From: an uncultured Ardenticatenia bacterium
GTDB lineage: Bacteria; Chloroflexota; Anaerolineae; Promineifilales; Promineifilaceae
DNA length: 5,333 nt
Direction of reading: 5' to 3'
Assembly: GCA_937858165.1 (NCBI GenBank)
Contig: CALLZA010000821.1
Span: forward strand, 1-5,333
The position numbers and the translations under genes are program-made. Numbering within the stretch: position 1 is the stretch's first letter; every line of letters begins with the position of its first letter. Shown one piece after another: positions 5,184 to 5,333 of this stretch. The notes below the pieces were generated by a model. That model did not search any database and was not told the origin of the DNA. It worked only from the letters and a program-made list of their open reading frames with translations.

Positions 5184-5333
5184 AAAAAAAAAAAAAGAGG
5201 AGAAGCTTAAGCAGGTGGATCGCAAGACCTAGAGTTTGAAGAGTGACCAGTCCCAGATTGACAAGTGGGTGAGCTAAAGCGTCAACAATGTCAACACAGC
5301 TAGCTACTCTTAGAGTCGGGACACAACCACTGA
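5184..5333. other. Non-biological poly-A and read-through noise
   Basis: Thirteen A (5184-5196) follow the P7 primer directly, then about 137 bases without gene-like structure. A library molecule ends with P7, so these bases are instrument calls after the end of the template. They do not resemble the noise at the other end in sequence, as expected for random calls. No feature is supported here. Confidence 0.92.

Noticed and set aside
5184..5333. Poly-A tract as a eukaryotic or RNA-derived end
   Set aside because: The A run starts exactly at the end of the P7 primer, which is the physical end of a library molecule, so it is an instrument read-through artefact.

Overview
The window is a short assembled contig, not a clean stretch of genome. 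Only about 224-5117 is biological. Both ends carry untrimmed Illumina/Nextera library sequence: the 34-nt Tn5 read-2 adapter, the same 8-nt i7 index, and the P7 flow-cell primer. Beyond that lie a homopolymer and random read-through bases (1-157 and 5184-5333). Several apparent small ORFs at the ends, and the tail of the first gene, are translations of adapter.

The real insert is GC-rich, with strongly G/C third positions and good Shine-Dalgarno sites, so it is bacterial. The gene mix is a cytoplasmic-looking S10 carboxypeptidase, a single-chain M16 protease, YbaK and a short neopullulanase-type GH13. Together with a palindromic repeat in every intergenic gap, this reminds me of environmental Chloroflexota (Anaerolineae-like) genomes. 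That assignment is an inference from general familiarity, not from a marker gene.

Layout: (1) 224-1077, minus strand, M16 zinc protease, 3' end lost at the adapter junction. (2) 1078-1286, divergent intergenic region with an extended -10 promoter for the protease, an 8-bp inverted repeat over that promoter, and palindromic repeat copy A. (3) 1287-2783, plus strand, S10 serine carboxypeptidase-like protein. (4) 2774-2808, perfect 17-bp inverted repeat that supplies the stop codons of both convergent genes and probably terminates both. (5) 2799-3278, minus strand, YbaK-type aminoacyl-tRNA deacylase. (6) 3279-3483, divergent intergenic region with repeat copy B. (7) 3484-4956, plus strand, GH13 alpha-glucan hydrolase. 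(8) 4950-5020, a third kind of palindrome that supplies the stop codon of the GH13 gene. (9) 5021-5117, a -10-like box and the first codons of a possible further gene, cut by the adapter.

The four genes alternate in direction and are monocistronic. They are housekeeping or degradative functions (proteolysis, tRNA proofreading, glucan breakdown) with no evident shared pathway. I see no new multi-gene system. The most interesting real signal is the set of palindromic repeats that fill all four gaps and end three of the four genes' surroundings.
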